Origin: Sphingomonas sp. LY54
Lineage (GTDB): Bacteria; Pseudomonadota; Alphaproteobacteria; Sphingomonadales; Sphingomonadaceae
Length of the DNA stretch: 64,000 nucleotides
Assembly: GCF_035594035.1 (NCBI RefSeq)
Contig: NZ_CP141588.1
Span: 1,571,501-1,635,500 of the forward strand
Direction of reading: 5' to 3'
Made by a program: the position numbers and the translations under genes. How positions within the stretch are numbered: position 1 is the stretch's first letter; the number at the start of each line of letters is the position of its first letter. Shown piece by piece: positions 1 to 8,329 of the stretch. Under the pieces are notes generated by a model. That model searched no databases. It was not told the DNA's origin and saw nothing but the letters and a program-made list of their open reading frames with translations.

Positions 1-573
1 GAAGAAGCCGCTCTCGGCCTCGATCTCCTCGCGGCGGGCGCGCGCCTGCGCCTCGCTGATCATGCCGGCCGACAGATCGGCGTCGATCGCCATCTGCTTG
101 CCGGGCATCGCATCGAGGCTGAAGCGCGCCGCGACCTCGGCGATGCGGCCGGCGCCCTTGGTGATCACGACGAAATTGATGACGATCAGGATGATGAAGA
201 TGGTGAGGCCGATCACGGTCTCGCCGCCCATCAGGAACTCGCCGAACGCCGCAATCACGCCGCCGGCGGCATGGACGCCTTCATGGCCGTGCGACAGGAT
301 CAGGCGGGTCGAGGCGATGTTGAGGCCGAGGCGCAGCATCGTCACGATCAGCAGGATCGTCGGGAAGGCGGAGAGCTGGAGCGGCTTTTCGATGAACAAC
401 GCCGTCATCAGGATCAGCACCGAGGCGGTGATCGACAGCGACAGGCCGAAATCGAGCAGCCAGCCCGGCACCGGCAGGATCAGCATGGCGATAATCGCCA
501 CCACCGTGCCGGCGAGCGCGAGGTCCCGGCTCATGCCGAAACGCTGCATCAAATTGGTCCATTGCGCGGGCAT
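1..573 (-). CDS. flhA: Flagellar export gate protein FlhA, N-terminal part (cut by window edge)
   Basis: The first 191 codons are in the window; the 3' end lies beyond base 1. FlhA is the inner-membrane export gate of the flagellar type III secretion system. The protein begins [20 protein letters not shown], followed by hydrophobic helices ([19 protein letters not shown], then [20 protein letters not shown]) and the family block [20 protein letters not shown]. The part that reads [20 protein letters not shown] matches the conserved FlhA/FHIPEP region, with the [12 protein letters not shown] stretch after it. It is the last gene seen in the minus-strand flagellar operon, 20 bases after the flbD-like stop. 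The cytoplasmic domain cannot be judged. Confidence 0.96.
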   Translation of the reverse strand, partial: MPAQWTNLMQRFGMSRDLALAGTVVAIIAMLILPVPGWLLDFGLSLSITASVLILMTALFIEKPLQLSAFPTILLIVTMLRLGLNIASTRLILSHGHEGVHAAGGVIAAFGEFLMGGETVIGLTIFIILIVINFVVITKGAGRIAEVAARFSLDAMPGKQMAIDADLSAGMISEAQARARREEIEAESGFF

Positions 574-593
574 TCAGCTCTCCGGAAGTACGC

Positions 594-1160
594 TCAGAGC
601 GCCGGCGAGACGGGGATCCCCGCCTCGATGAAGGTGCGCAATTTGTTGCGCATCGTGCGCACCGAGATGCCGAGGATGGTCGAGGCCGAAGTGCGGTTGC
701 CGTGGCAGCGCTCGAGCGTGTGCAGGATGAGCTCGCGCTCGACGTCCGCGACGGTGTGGCCGACCAGGGCCTCGACCTCGATCGCGCCGGCGTCCCCGGT
801 GGCGAGCAGGGCGATCGCCGCCGCGATCAGCTCGCGCTCGGGCGGCAGCGGCACATAGTCGCGCGCGCCCGCCCGCACCGCTGCGACCGCGGCCGAGGCC
901 GGCGCGTCGATTCCGCAGGCGAGGACCGGCACCGCGATCTTCTCGGCGCGGAGCTGCTCGAGAAAGGCCGGCACGTCGAAGCAAACGTCGATCATGACGC
1001 TGTTGCTGCGGCGCTGGCGCAGATGGGCGACCGCCGCATCGAGGCTGTCGACGGCGACGACTTCCGCGCCGCTCTCGCGCGCCATGGCGGCGGCGAGCTG
1101 GAACTCGCTGCCGGCAGCGCCGACGAGCAGCATCCGGACCAAGGGCGAGCCGAACTCCAT
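594..1160 (-). CDS. flbD: FlbD-type flagellar regulator lacking the central AAA+ domain
   Basis: About 188 aa. Residues 1-120 are a receiver-like domain of the FlbD kind (VLACGIDAP, GARDYVPLPPERELIAA). The C-terminus is a Fis-type helix-turn-helix (VGHTVADVERELILHTLE ... ILGISVRTMRNKL). Caulobacter FlbD has a sigma-54 ATPase domain between these two parts; here they are joined directly, with no Walker A or GAFTGA motif. The start ATG overlaps the fliN stop as TGATG, so translation is probably coupled. Position after fliN and before flhA matches the fliF operon of Caulobacter. It can probably bind DNA but not remodel sigma-54 polymerase. Identity is inferred from remembered FlbD sequence. Confidence 0.8.
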   Translation of the reverse strand: MEFGSPLVRMLLVGAAGSEFQLAAAMARESGAEVVAVDSLDAAVAHLRQRRSNSVMIDVCFDVPAFLEQLRAEKIAVPVLACGIDAPASAAVAAVRAGARDYVPLPPERELIAAAIALLATGDAGAIEVEALVGHTVADVERELILHTLERCHGNRTSASTILGISVRTMRNKLRTFIEAGIPVSPAL

Positions 1161-1531
1161 CACCGGTCCTGGCGAACGATTTCGGTCAGCGTCACGCCCA
1201 GTGCGTTGTCGATCAGCACGACTTCGCCGCGGGCGATCAGCCTGTTGTTGACGAAGATGTCGACTGGTTCGCCCACGCGCCGGTCGAGCTCGACGACGTC
1301 GCCGGGCCGCAGCCGCATCAGCTCGCCAATATCCATCCGCGACCGGCCGAGCACCGCCTGGACCTTGACCGGCACGTCGAACACGGCCTCGAGGCCGCTC
1401 GCGCCGGCATCGACCGGGCCTTCGATGCCCATGGTCGACCAACCCTCTTCGGCTTGGCTGGCTTCCGCGCCGCCGCTTTGTTCGTCGAGCTCGGCCGGCA
1501 CCAATTGGCGCGGCGCAATGTCGTCGCTCAT
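1160..1531 (-). CDS. fliN: Flagellar motor switch protein FliN
   Basis: Small C-ring protein with the SpoA fold: FDVPVKVQAVLGRSRMDI, LRPGDVVELDRRVGEPVDI and VNNRLIARGEVVLIDNALGV are typical FliN core segments. FliN forms the base of the motor switch with FliG and FliM and docks the export ATPase complex. The ATG at 1531 is preferred because GGAGAAGGT lies just upstream; ATGs at 1543, 1546 and 1558 are in frame and would overlap the fliF end. The acidic N-terminal stretch (about 30 residues) is variable in the family. The stop overlaps the start of the flbD-like gene. Confidence 0.93.
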   Translation of the reverse strand: MSDDIAPRQLVPAELDEQSGGAEASQAEEGWSTMGIEGPVDAGASGLEAVFDVPVKVQAVLGRSRMDIGELMRLRPGDVVELDRRVGEPVDIFVNNRLIARGEVVLIDNALGVTLTEIVRQDR

Positions 1532-1542
1532 CACCTTCTCCA

Positions 1543-3168
1543 TCATGAATTCATCCACTGCCGGACGACCGAAGCCGACTCACCGGGGCTGCCCTTGACC
1601 GCCTCGCCGATGCGCTTCAGCGCCGACATCTTGATCCGCCCGTCGACCTGCGCGAGCGCGATTTCCTGATCGATCGAGACCGCATCGTTGCGAGCCTCGA
1701 GCTGGCGCATCGCATCTTCGTCGCCATCGGCCGCGCGCGATGCCAAAGCGAGCATCTCCGGATCCTGCGCCGGCGGCAGCGCCGGCTGGGCCTCGGGCAC
1801 CTCCGCCATGTCGGTGGCGCGGCGCCGCTCGCGATCGCGCAACATCCGCAGCGCCATCAGGCCCACGCCGGCGATGACCAGGATCTTCAACAGGTCGAAG
1901 ACGTGATCCATCGTCAGACCGCCCAAGAAGCCGGCGTCGGCGCCCGGATCCTCGGGAGTTGCGAAGGTCATGCTTTCGACAACCACGCTGTCGCCGCGCT
2001 CGGCGTCGAAGCCGACCGCATTCTCGACCAGGCGATTGAGCCGCTTCAGCTGCGAATCCGGCACGCCCTTGGCTCCGCCGTCGACCAGCACGGCGACGGT
2101 CAGGCGGTTGATCTTGCCGGGCGTGCGCACGGTGACGCTCTGCCGGCTGCTATTCTCGTAGGTGATGTCCTCGGACGATTCCGCCTTGGTGGACTGACGC
2201 GTGTCGCCACCGCCACCGACGGGCTGGCCCTGGTTCTCCGGGAGCTGGGCAGCGACCGTCACGGCATCGTCGGCGGCATCCTGCTCCTGGTTCTGATCGT
2301 TGGATTCGACCGATACCTGATGCTTGATCACCTGCGTGTCAGGATCGAACACATTGGCTTCCTCGCGCGTCTGCTCGCGGTCGATCACCGCCGAGACTTC
2401 GGCGCGAACCTTGCCGACGCCGACGATCGGTTCGATCATCGCCTCGATCTGCGAGCGCAGCCGCGCTTCGACCGCCGCCTGGCGCTGCTCGATCTCGCTG
2501 GAGCTGGCGCCGCCGCCCTCGCCCGCCCGAGCCAGCAGCGCGCCCGTCTGATCGACGACCGACACGCTTTCCGGCGACAGTTCCGGCACCGAGGAGGCGA
2601 CGAGATAGCGGATCGCCTGGACCGATTCCCCGGGCAGCGAGCCGCGGGTCTTGACGGTCACGGCGGCGGTCGCCTTGCGCGCTTCGGCGGCGAACATCGC
2701 CCGCTCCGGCATCACGATGTGGACGCGCGCCTTGGTGACGCTTTGAAGGCTTTCGATCGACCGGGAGAGCTCGCCTTCGATAGCGCGCGTCTCGTTCATC
2801 TTGGCGCGCGACGAGGAGACGCCGAACGGCTCCTCCTGGTCGAGCACGTCGTAGCCGATCTTACCGCCAAGCTGCTCGGAGGCCATGCCCATGCGCAGCT
2901 CGGCGAGCTTGTCCTGCGGCGCCAGCACGCCGGTGCCGTCGGCCGAAATCTGGAAGGGGACGTTCTGGGCCTTGAGCTTCTCGGTGATCGACTGCGCCGC
3001 AGCCGGATCGAGATCGGTGTAGAGATAGCCCATCTGGCTGCTCGGGCCGCGCAGCGACACCGCCGCCAGCACGGCGAGCAGCGTCACCGCGACGCCGCCC
3101 ATGATCAGCAGCCGCTTGGTCCCGAGCTGGGCGGCAAAATTACGCAATCCGTTCAAGGGGAGCCCCAC
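1543..3168 (-). CDS. fliF: Flagellar MS-ring protein FliF
   Basis: 541 aa, the usual length for FliF. An N-terminal membrane helix (LLIMGGVAVTLLAVLAAVSL) is followed by the ring-building motif YLYTDLDPAAAQSITEKLKA, the RIALAxGD-like region replaced by LAELRMGMASEQLGG, and the periplasmic ring domains (ARVHIVMPERAMF). A second helix near residue 430 (ILVIAGVGLMALRML) precedes a C-terminal tail ending GESASVVRQWMNS, the FliG-binding segment. The start is GTG with no clear ribosome-binding site. It follows fliH after a 113-base gap that may hold its own promoter, and precedes fliN with almost no gap. Confidence 0.96.
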   Translation of the reverse strand: MGLPLNGLRNFAAQLGTKRLLIMGGVAVTLLAVLAAVSLRGPSSQMGYLYTDLDPAAAQSITEKLKAQNVPFQISADGTGVLAPQDKLAELRMGMASEQLGGKIGYDVLDQEEPFGVSSSRAKMNETRAIEGELSRSIESLQSVTKARVHIVMPERAMFAAEARKATAAVTVKTRGSLPGESVQAIRYLVASSVPELSPESVSVVDQTGALLARAGEGGGASSSEIEQRQAAVEARLRSQIEAMIEPIVGVGKVRAEVSAVIDREQTREEANVFDPDTQVIKHQVSVESNDQNQEQDAADDAVTVAAQLPENQGQPVGGGGDTRQSTKAESSEDITYENSSRQSVTVRTPGKINRLTVAVLVDGGAKGVPDSQLKRLNRLVENAVGFDAERGDSVVVESMTFATPEDPGADAGFLGGLTMDHVFDLLKILVIAGVGLMALRMLRDRERRRATDMAEVPEAQPALPPAQDPEMLALASRAADGDEDAMRQLEARNDAVSIDQEIALAQVDGRIKMSALKRIGEAVKGSPGESASVVRQWMNS

Positions 3169-3192
3169 AATGACGGCAGGGCGAACATGTCC

Positions 3193-3239
3193 CTGCCGGG
3201 TTCATTATAGGAGGAGCGCTCTAGGCAAGTTCTGCCGGG
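3193..3239 (-). promoter_or_regulatory. Direct repeat CCCGGCAG upstream of fliF
   Basis: In the fliH-fliF gap the minus-strand octamer CCCGGCAG occurs twice, at 3239-3232 and 3200-3193, 39 bases apart. Between them lie TTGCCT and a TATAAT-like hexamer. The copies may be an operator for the flagellar regulator. No correctly spaced sigma-54 site is present: the best GG/GC pair has 8 rather than 10 bases between. Confidence 0.25.
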
Positions 3240-3281
3240 TAGGAATTTTTTGCCGCCATCGCGCCGACGGCGCTGCGGGCG

Positions 3282-3935
3282 TCAGCCGAGGAAGGGCGCG
3301 AACTCTTCCAGAACGGCGGCACGGCGCGCCTCGGCGTCGAGGCGGAGCCCGCCTTCGTCCCAGCCGATCAGGGCATCTCCGAGCGCGAGGGTGGCGTCGC
3401 CGAACACGATCAGCGTCATCCGCCGCCGCTCCTGGCCGATGCGGAAGGCGACCAGCTCCTCCATCCGCTCGACGAGGTCGGGGTGGACGCGGATCTGCAG
3501 CTTCGGCCCGCGGCCGACCTGTTCGAGCACCCGCCCCAGCGCCTCGTTGATCGCCTGTTCGGGCGCGCGTTCGAGCGCGCGGCCGGCGAGCATGTCGGCC
3601 GCCTCCAGGGCCACGGTCGCGGCGTCGTTGCGCACCGCGGTCTGGACCTCGGTAAAATCCTTTTCGATCTGCTCGACCGCGGCGTGGAGTGCATCGACCG
3701 CAGAGAGCAGAGCCGTCTCGCGCTCCGAGCGCGCCTGGGCGAGCCCCGCCTCGAAGCCGTCGGCGCGGGCGCGCGCGAGCGCGTCGTCGCGCTCCAGGTT
3801 CAATCGCTCGACCTCGGCGCGCAGGCCGTCGATCTCCATCTCGAGGTCGAGCGCATCGGCGGCCTCGCGCTTGGCCGAAGCGGCGGTGAAAATCCGGTCG
3901 AAGGCGAACGGCCTGATCTTGGTCGCTGCATCCAT
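3282..3935 (-). CDS. fliH: Flagellar assembly protein FliH (FlbE)
   Basis: 217 aa from the ATG at 3935, chosen because GGAG lies 9 bases upstream; an in-frame ATG at 3956 adds seven residues. FliH regulates the export ATPase FliI and links it to FliN. The N-terminus has a short conserved-looking KIRPFAFDRIF element, then a long charged coiled coil (LEMEIDGLRAEVERLNLERDDALARA), then the C-terminal domain with LQIRVHPDLVERM and LIGWDEGGLRLD, which fits FliH/YscL. It follows fliG by 34 bases and precedes fliF. Confidence 0.88.
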   Translation of the reverse strand: MDAATKIRPFAFDRIFTAASAKREAADALDLEMEIDGLRAEVERLNLERDDALARARADGFEAGLAQARSERETALLSAVDALHAAVEQIEKDFTEVQTAVRNDAATVALEAADMLAGRALERAPEQAINEALGRVLEQVGRGPKLQIRVHPDLVERMEELVAFRIGQERRRMTLIVFGDATLALGDALIGWDEGGLRLDAEARRAAVLEEFAPFLG

Positions 3936-3969
3936 CTCTAGTCTCCTCGAAGCCATCTCTTTCGCCTCG

Positions 3970-5004
3970 TCAGTAGATCAGGCCGTCGTCGCTCTTGGGA
4001 TCGACGAGCATGATGTCGCCGCGATCGGCGAGCGACTTGGCGAGACGCACCAGGGCGGTCTGCGCCTCCTCGCAGTCGCGCGACCGGACCGGGCCCATCG
4101 CCGTCATCTCCTCGCGCATGAGCTTGGCGGCGCGCTCGGTCATGCTGGCGAAGAAGATCTGCTTCATGCTCTCCGGCGCGCCCTTCAGCGCCAGCGCCAT
4201 CTCGCGCTTGTCGGCATTGCGGACGATCGTCGCGATCGCGGCCGGCAGCAAATTGGCGAGATCGTCGAACGTGAACATCAGGGCGCGGATGCGTTCGGCC
4301 GATTCCGGCGCACGCTCGTCGAGCGCGCCCAGCATCGCTTCCTCAGTCGATCGGTCGAGCGCGTTGAAGATCTCGGCCATGCTCTCGTGCGGATCGCGCC
4401 GCTGCGAGCGCGACAAATTGGTCATGAACTCGCTGCGCAGCGTCTGCTCGACCTCGGCGATCACTTCCTTCTGCACCGTGTCCATCCGCAGCATACGCAT
4501 GATGACGTCGGTGGAGAGATCCTTCGGCAGCTCGGCGAGCACGCGCGCGGCATGGTCGGCGCTCAGCTTGCTGAGGATCACGGCCACCGTCTGCGGATAT
4601 TCGTTCTTGAGGTAAGCGGCGAGGACGGACTCGTTCACGTTGGAGAGCTTGTCCCACATCGTCCGGCCGGAAGGACCGCGAATGTCCTCCATGATCTCCT
4701 TGACCTTCTCGCCGGGAAGCACGCCTTCCAGCAGCCGCTCGGTGGTCTCGTAGGAGCCGTGCAGCGACGACATGGACGAAACCTCGCCCGAAAACTGGAC
4801 CATCAGATATTCGACCACCGGCGCCGGCACCCGTCCGAGCTGGGCAATGCAGGACGACAGTTCCTTGATCTCGTCGACCGAAAGCTGCTCCCAGATGGCG
4901 GCGCCATGCTCCTTGCCGAGCGCCAGCATCAGCATCGATGCGCGCTCCAGGCCGGAATATCTCTTGAGTTCGGGCGGTTCGCCGATCGGCGCCATCACGC
5001 TCAT
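3970..5004 (-). CDS. fliG: Flagellar motor switch protein FliG
   Basis: 344 aa. FliG is the rotor protein that meets MotA and transmits torque. Visible family features are the N-terminal domain (YSGLERASMLMLALG), the middle-domain motif EYPQTVAVILSKL (the EHPQ motif with Tyr for His, which I recall from other alphaproteobacteria), and the C-terminal charged torque helix region (FDDLANLLPAAIATIVRNAD). It is the first gene of the minus-strand flagellar run, preceding fliH; GGAG sits just upstream of the ATG. The divergent FlaEY-like gene starts 98 bases away. Confidence 0.96.
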   Translation of the reverse strand: MSVMAPIGEPPELKRYSGLERASMLMLALGKEHGAAIWEQLSVDEIKELSSCIAQLGRVPAPVVEYLMVQFSGEVSSMSSLHGSYETTERLLEGVLPGEKVKEIMEDIRGPSGRTMWDKLSNVNESVLAAYLKNEYPQTVAVILSKLSADHAARVLAELPKDLSTDVIMRMLRMDTVQKEVIAEVEQTLRSEFMTNLSRSQRRDPHESMAEIFNALDRSTEEAMLGALDERAPESAERIRALMFTFDDLANLLPAAIATIVRNADKREMALALKGAPESMKQIFFASMTERAAKLMREEMTAMGPVRSRDCEEAQTALVRLAKSLADRGDIMLVDPKSDDGLIY

Positions 5005-5102
5005 GCACTACTCCAAAAAATACGCGGCAAGCGGGTCGGAGCCGTGCCGTTCGTCTATCTTATAGGATGAATGTGCGCGCAGGGAGGCTTGGTTAATCGG
5101 CC

Positions 5103-7829
5103 ATGTCGATAAATTTTTCGAACAGCCTCGTGGGGCTCAGCATGCTGACGGGCGACAACAGCCTGTTCGGCCTCGCCTCCTCCATGCGCTTCGAAACGCG
5201 CGCCGTGCGGATCGCCAAGGCGCAGTTCACGACGCCGCGGGTAACCGCTCCCTGGCAGCAGCCGGGGCCGAACACGCCGCTTTCCGCGCAGCTGGCAGCG
5301 ATCAAGCGGCTGTCGACGATCATCGACAAGACCCCGATGCGCAATGCCTCGCTGCCGGCCGACGTCCAGACCAGCTTCGTCGCCTACAAGGCGCTCGAGC
5401 AATTGCGCGTCCTGGCCGAAAGCGCCGCGGCCAAGACCACTTCGTCGTCGGCACGGCTGTCGCTCGACGCGATCTTCGCCAAGGGCTTGGGCGACCTCCA
5501 GGCTTTCCTCGCGGCCGCCCCGACCGACAAGGTCAAGCTCGCCTTCGACAAGCCGGCGCGGCGCGCCGAGAGCGTCCCGATGACGCCGACGATCGCGCCG
5601 ACCAAGACGCTTGCCGCCGGCATCCTCGACACGCGCAATGCCGCCATCCCCGGCATCGCCGGCAACGAGCTGCTGAGCGTCAGCCTCTCCAAATATGGCG
5701 TGACCGAGAGCGTCACGGTCGACCTGTCGACGGTGACGCAGCCGCCCACGCTCGACGGCATCGCCGCAGCCCTCAATGCCGCCATCGCGTCCGTCCCGAT
5801 GCGCGACACCAACGGCGCGATCGTGTTCGACGGCGATGGCAACCCGCTCGCCAAATATGCGTCGCGCTTCTCGGTCGAGAAGAATGACGGCAAATGGGGT
5901 CTGGCCCTGAACGCGCTGGGGGTCGAGCAGGTCGGCATCGACCAGGTCGGCGCCAAGGACAGTTTGATCGTCGCCAGCGGCCAGACTGCGCTCGACGCGC
6001 CCACCACCACCAAGATCCTGCGCTTCGACGACCCGGCCGGCGCGGTCACGCAAAAGACGCTCGGCACGATCGCGGCGGTCGACCGCGACGCCACCGCGGC
6101 AGCGGCCCTCACCCCGCCGCCTCCGCCGATCAAGGGCACCACGGCGCCGCAGCCGAAGACGATCTGGGCCGCCACGACGGCACGCGCGATCACCAGCGAC
6201 GCGCAGGGCAACAGCTATGTCGTCGGCACCACCGGCGGCGACCTCGGCAGCAACCGCGTCGACGGCGCCGAGGACCTGTTCCTCACCAAGCTCGACAGCG
6301 AGGGCCGCGTGCTCTGGCAGCGCACGCTCGGCGCGTCCGGCGGCGCCCAGGGCGCAGCGGTCAGCGTCGCCGCCAATGGCGACATCGTCGTTGCCGGCAC
6401 GGTTTCCGGTCCCTTCAACGGCTCGCTCGGCGCCGACAGCGACATGCTGGTCGTGAAGTTCGACGCCAATGGCGACGAGAAATTCGCCACCGCCGTCCGC
6501 GCGCTCGGCAACGAGGAAGCGAGCGCGGTCACGGTCGGCGCCGACGGCACCATCTATGTCGGCGGCCGCAGCGGCACCGGCGGGGGCGATGCCTTCCTCG
6601 CCCGGATCAGCACCACCGGCGCGCTCCAGGAACGCCGCACGATCAACAGCGGCGGCAGCGACACGGTGACGGCGCTGGCCATCGACGGCAGCGGCGAATT
6701 GCTGGCCCTCACCAAGGAAAACGGCACCGCGACCTTGCGCCGGATCGACGCGCAATCGCTCGCCGGGGACCTCGGATCGCTGGCCCTCGGATCGGCCGAC
6801 GCGCGCGCGATCGCGGTATCGGAGACCGGCGAGATCGCGGTCGTCGGCGCCACGCTGAGCGCGCTGATCGGAACCCAGGTCAACGCCACGTCGGGCGGCC
6901 GCGACGGCTTCGTCGCCCGCATCGACGCCGGGCTCAGCGGTGCAAGCGTCTCCTATCTCGGCAGCGCTGCCGACGACCAGGCCGACAGCGTCACGTTCAT
7001 GAACGGTTCGCTCTATGTCGGCGGCCGCACCACCGGCGCGATGGACGGTGCGCGCCGCGGCGCCGTCGACGGCTTCATCAGCCGCATCGACACCGCCACC
7101 GGCGCGATCCAGAGCACGACCCAGTTCGGCCAGACCGCGCTCCGCACCGAGCCTGTGCGCATCGCCGCCACCACGGGCGGGGCCGGCATCATGGGGGCGC
7201 TCGGCCTGCAGCGCGGCACCGTCAACGACAGCGAGTCCACCAAGCTCGTCGCCCAGACCAGCCTGCGGCCCGGCGACGAATTCACGCTCAAGGTCGACGG
7301 CAAGACCGCCAAGAAGATCACAGTCACGGCCGACGACACGCTGGCGACGCTCGCCGACCGGATCCGCAAGGCGACCGGCGCCGACATCACGATCACGACC
7401 CCGAAGGTCGGCGAGAAGAGCGTGCTGCGCATCGACGCCAAGCCCGGCCACGCGATCGAGCTGGTCGCCGGCGTCGACGGCAAGGACGCGCTCGGCAAGC
7501 TCGGCATCGAGCCGCAGCGCCTGTCGGCTCCGCCGGTCGCGCCCAAGAACGCACCCCGAGTCCAGCCCGGCGGCACGTTCGGCCTCGCGCTGAGCGACGC
7601 CTACAGCCTCGTCACCATGGAGAGCGCGGCGCTGGCGCTGAAGACGATCGAGTCGGCCATCTCGATGACGCAGACCGCCTATCGCTCGCTCTACTGGGAC
7701 GACGGCAAAGCCGCGCTCGCCAACGGCACCAGCAACATTTCGGGCGGCGCCTCTGCCTACCAGCAGAAGCAGCTCGCCATGTACCAGGACGCGTTGAGCC
7801 GCCTCGGCGGCTCCAACCCCTATTTCTAA
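5103..7829 (+). CDS. FlaEY-like flagellar protein with a beta-propeller insert
   Basis: 908 aa, with no signal peptide. The N-terminal 180 residues are Ala/Thr-rich and unlike any fold I can name. Two segments resemble the flagellin hook IN motif (about residues 195-225, GNELLSVSLSKYG; and 715-800, GDEFTLKVDGKTAKKITV). Residues about 355-690 hold SBBP-type propeller repeats (GNSYVVGTTGGDLGSN, GDIVVAGTVSG, GTIYVGGRSG, SLYVGGRTTG). The last 60 residues are helical, like the ends of axial proteins (LALKTIESAISMTQTAYRSL). Caulobacter has a large regulatory flagellar protein FlaEY; length and flgB adjacency suggest a homologue, but this is from memory. flgB follows 10 bases downstream. Confidence 0.6.
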   Translation: MSINFSNSLVGLSMLTGDNSLFGLASSMRFETRAVRIAKAQFTTPRVTAPWQQPGPNTPLSAQLAAIKRLSTIIDKTPMRNASLPADVQTSFVAYKALEQLRVLAESAAAKTTSSSARLSLDAIFAKGLGDLQAFLAAAPTDKVKLAFDKPARRAESVPMTPTIAPTKTLAAGILDTRNAAIPGIAGNELLSVSLSKYGVTESVTVDLSTVTQPPTLDGIAAALNAAIASVPMRDTNGAIVFDGDGNPLAKYASRFSVEKNDGKWGLALNALGVEQVGIDQVGAKDSLIVASGQTALDAPTTTKILRFDDPAGAVTQKTLGTIAAVDRDATAAAALTPPPPPIKGTTAPQPKTIWAATTARAITSDAQGNSYVVGTTGGDLGSNRVDGAEDLFLTKLDSEGRVLWQRTLGASGGAQGAAVSVAANGDIVVAGTVSGPFNGSLGADSDMLVVKFDANGDEKFATAVRALGNEEASAVTVGADGTIYVGGRSGTGGGDAFLARISTTGALQERRTINSGGSDTVTALAIDGSGELLALTKENGTATLRRIDAQSLAGDLGSLALGSADARAIAVSETGEIAVVGATLSALIGTQVNATSGGRDGFVARIDAGLSGASVSYLGSAADDQADSVTFMNGSLYVGGRTTGAMDGARRGAVDGFISRIDTATGAIQSTTQFGQTALRTEPVRIAATTGGAGIMGALGLQRGTVNDSESTKLVAQTSLRPGDEFTLKVDGKTAKKITVTADDTLATLADRIRKATGADITITTPKVGEKSVLRIDAKPGHAIELVAGVDGKDALGKLGIEPQRLSAPPVAPKNAPRVQPGGTFGLALSDAYSLVTMESAALALKTIESAISMTQTAYRSLYWDDGKAALANGTSNISGGASAYQQKQLAMYQDALSRLGGSNPYF

Positions 7830-7839
7830 GGACGCCCTC

Positions 7840-8262
7840 ATGCCCAACCTTCCGCCCCTGCTGGCCGGCCTCGGCCAGGCCATGCGGCACCTGAGCGAGC
7901 GCCAGAAGGTGATCGCGCAGAATGTCGCCAACAGCGAGACGCCCGGATTCAAGGCGCGCGAGCTTGAGAAGCTGGACTTCGGCGCCCTGCTCGCGCCGCA
8001 CGGCGAGCGCGGCCAGGTCCGCATCGGCAAGCCGCGCGTCACCATCACCAGCGGCATGGCCGCGCTCGGCGCCAGCCAGCCGCGCGGCGGCCACATCATC
8101 GCCGACAAGGACGTCACCGAGACCAAGCCCGACGGCAACAACGTGACGCTCGAGGAGCAATTGCTGAAGATGGGCCAGGTGCAGGCGGACTACGCCACCA
8201 TGACCAATCTCTACCGCAAGCAGATGTCGCTGATGAAGACGGCTACCGGCCGCGGCGGCTAA
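7840..8262 (+). CDS. flgB: Flagellar basal-body rod protein FlgB
   Basis: 140 aa, normal for a proximal rod protein. The family signature is clear near residues 24-36: QKVIAQNVANSETPGFKARE. The C-terminus carries NNVTLEEQLLKMGQVQADYATMTNLYRKQ, the conserved helical end that packs in the rod. FlgB usually leads a flgB-flgC-fliE operon, but here the gene ends at a strong terminator and a minus-strand gene follows; flgC and fliE are not in the window. AAGGAC precedes the ATG. Probably co-transcribed with the large gene before it. Confidence 0.95.
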   Translation: MPNLPPLLAGLGQAMRHLSERQKVIAQNVANSETPGFKARELEKLDFGALLAPHGERGQVRIGKPRVTITSGMAALGASQPRGGHIIADKDVTETKPDGNNVTLEEQLLKMGQVQADYATMTNLYRKQMSLMKTATGRGG

Positions 8263-8292
8263 GCCGGACCGGCCACCTGCGCAGAAAGAAAG

Positions 8293-8321
8293 GCGCCGCC
8301 GGGTTTATCGCCCGGCGGCGC
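8293..8321. terminator. Strong hairpin terminator between convergent genes
   Basis: Perfect 11-bp stem GCGCCGCCGGG / CCCGGCGGCGC around a 7-base loop. On the minus strand it is followed by CTTTCTTTCT, so it best ends the RTX gene transcript; it can also block flgB read-through. Confidence 0.8.
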
Positions 8322-8329
8322 TGCGCGTT

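Noticed and set aside
3201..3240. Possible sigma-54 promoter ahead of fliF (CGGCAGAACTTGCC)
   Set aside because: Only 8 bases lie between the GG and GC dinucleotides; 10 are required.
5055..8141. A 1028-codon minus-strand frame opposite the FlaEY-like gene
   Set aside because: It is an open frame produced by high G+C third-position bias. The product is Arg/Gly/Asp-rich with no domain, and the plus-strand protein has clear propeller and axial motifs.
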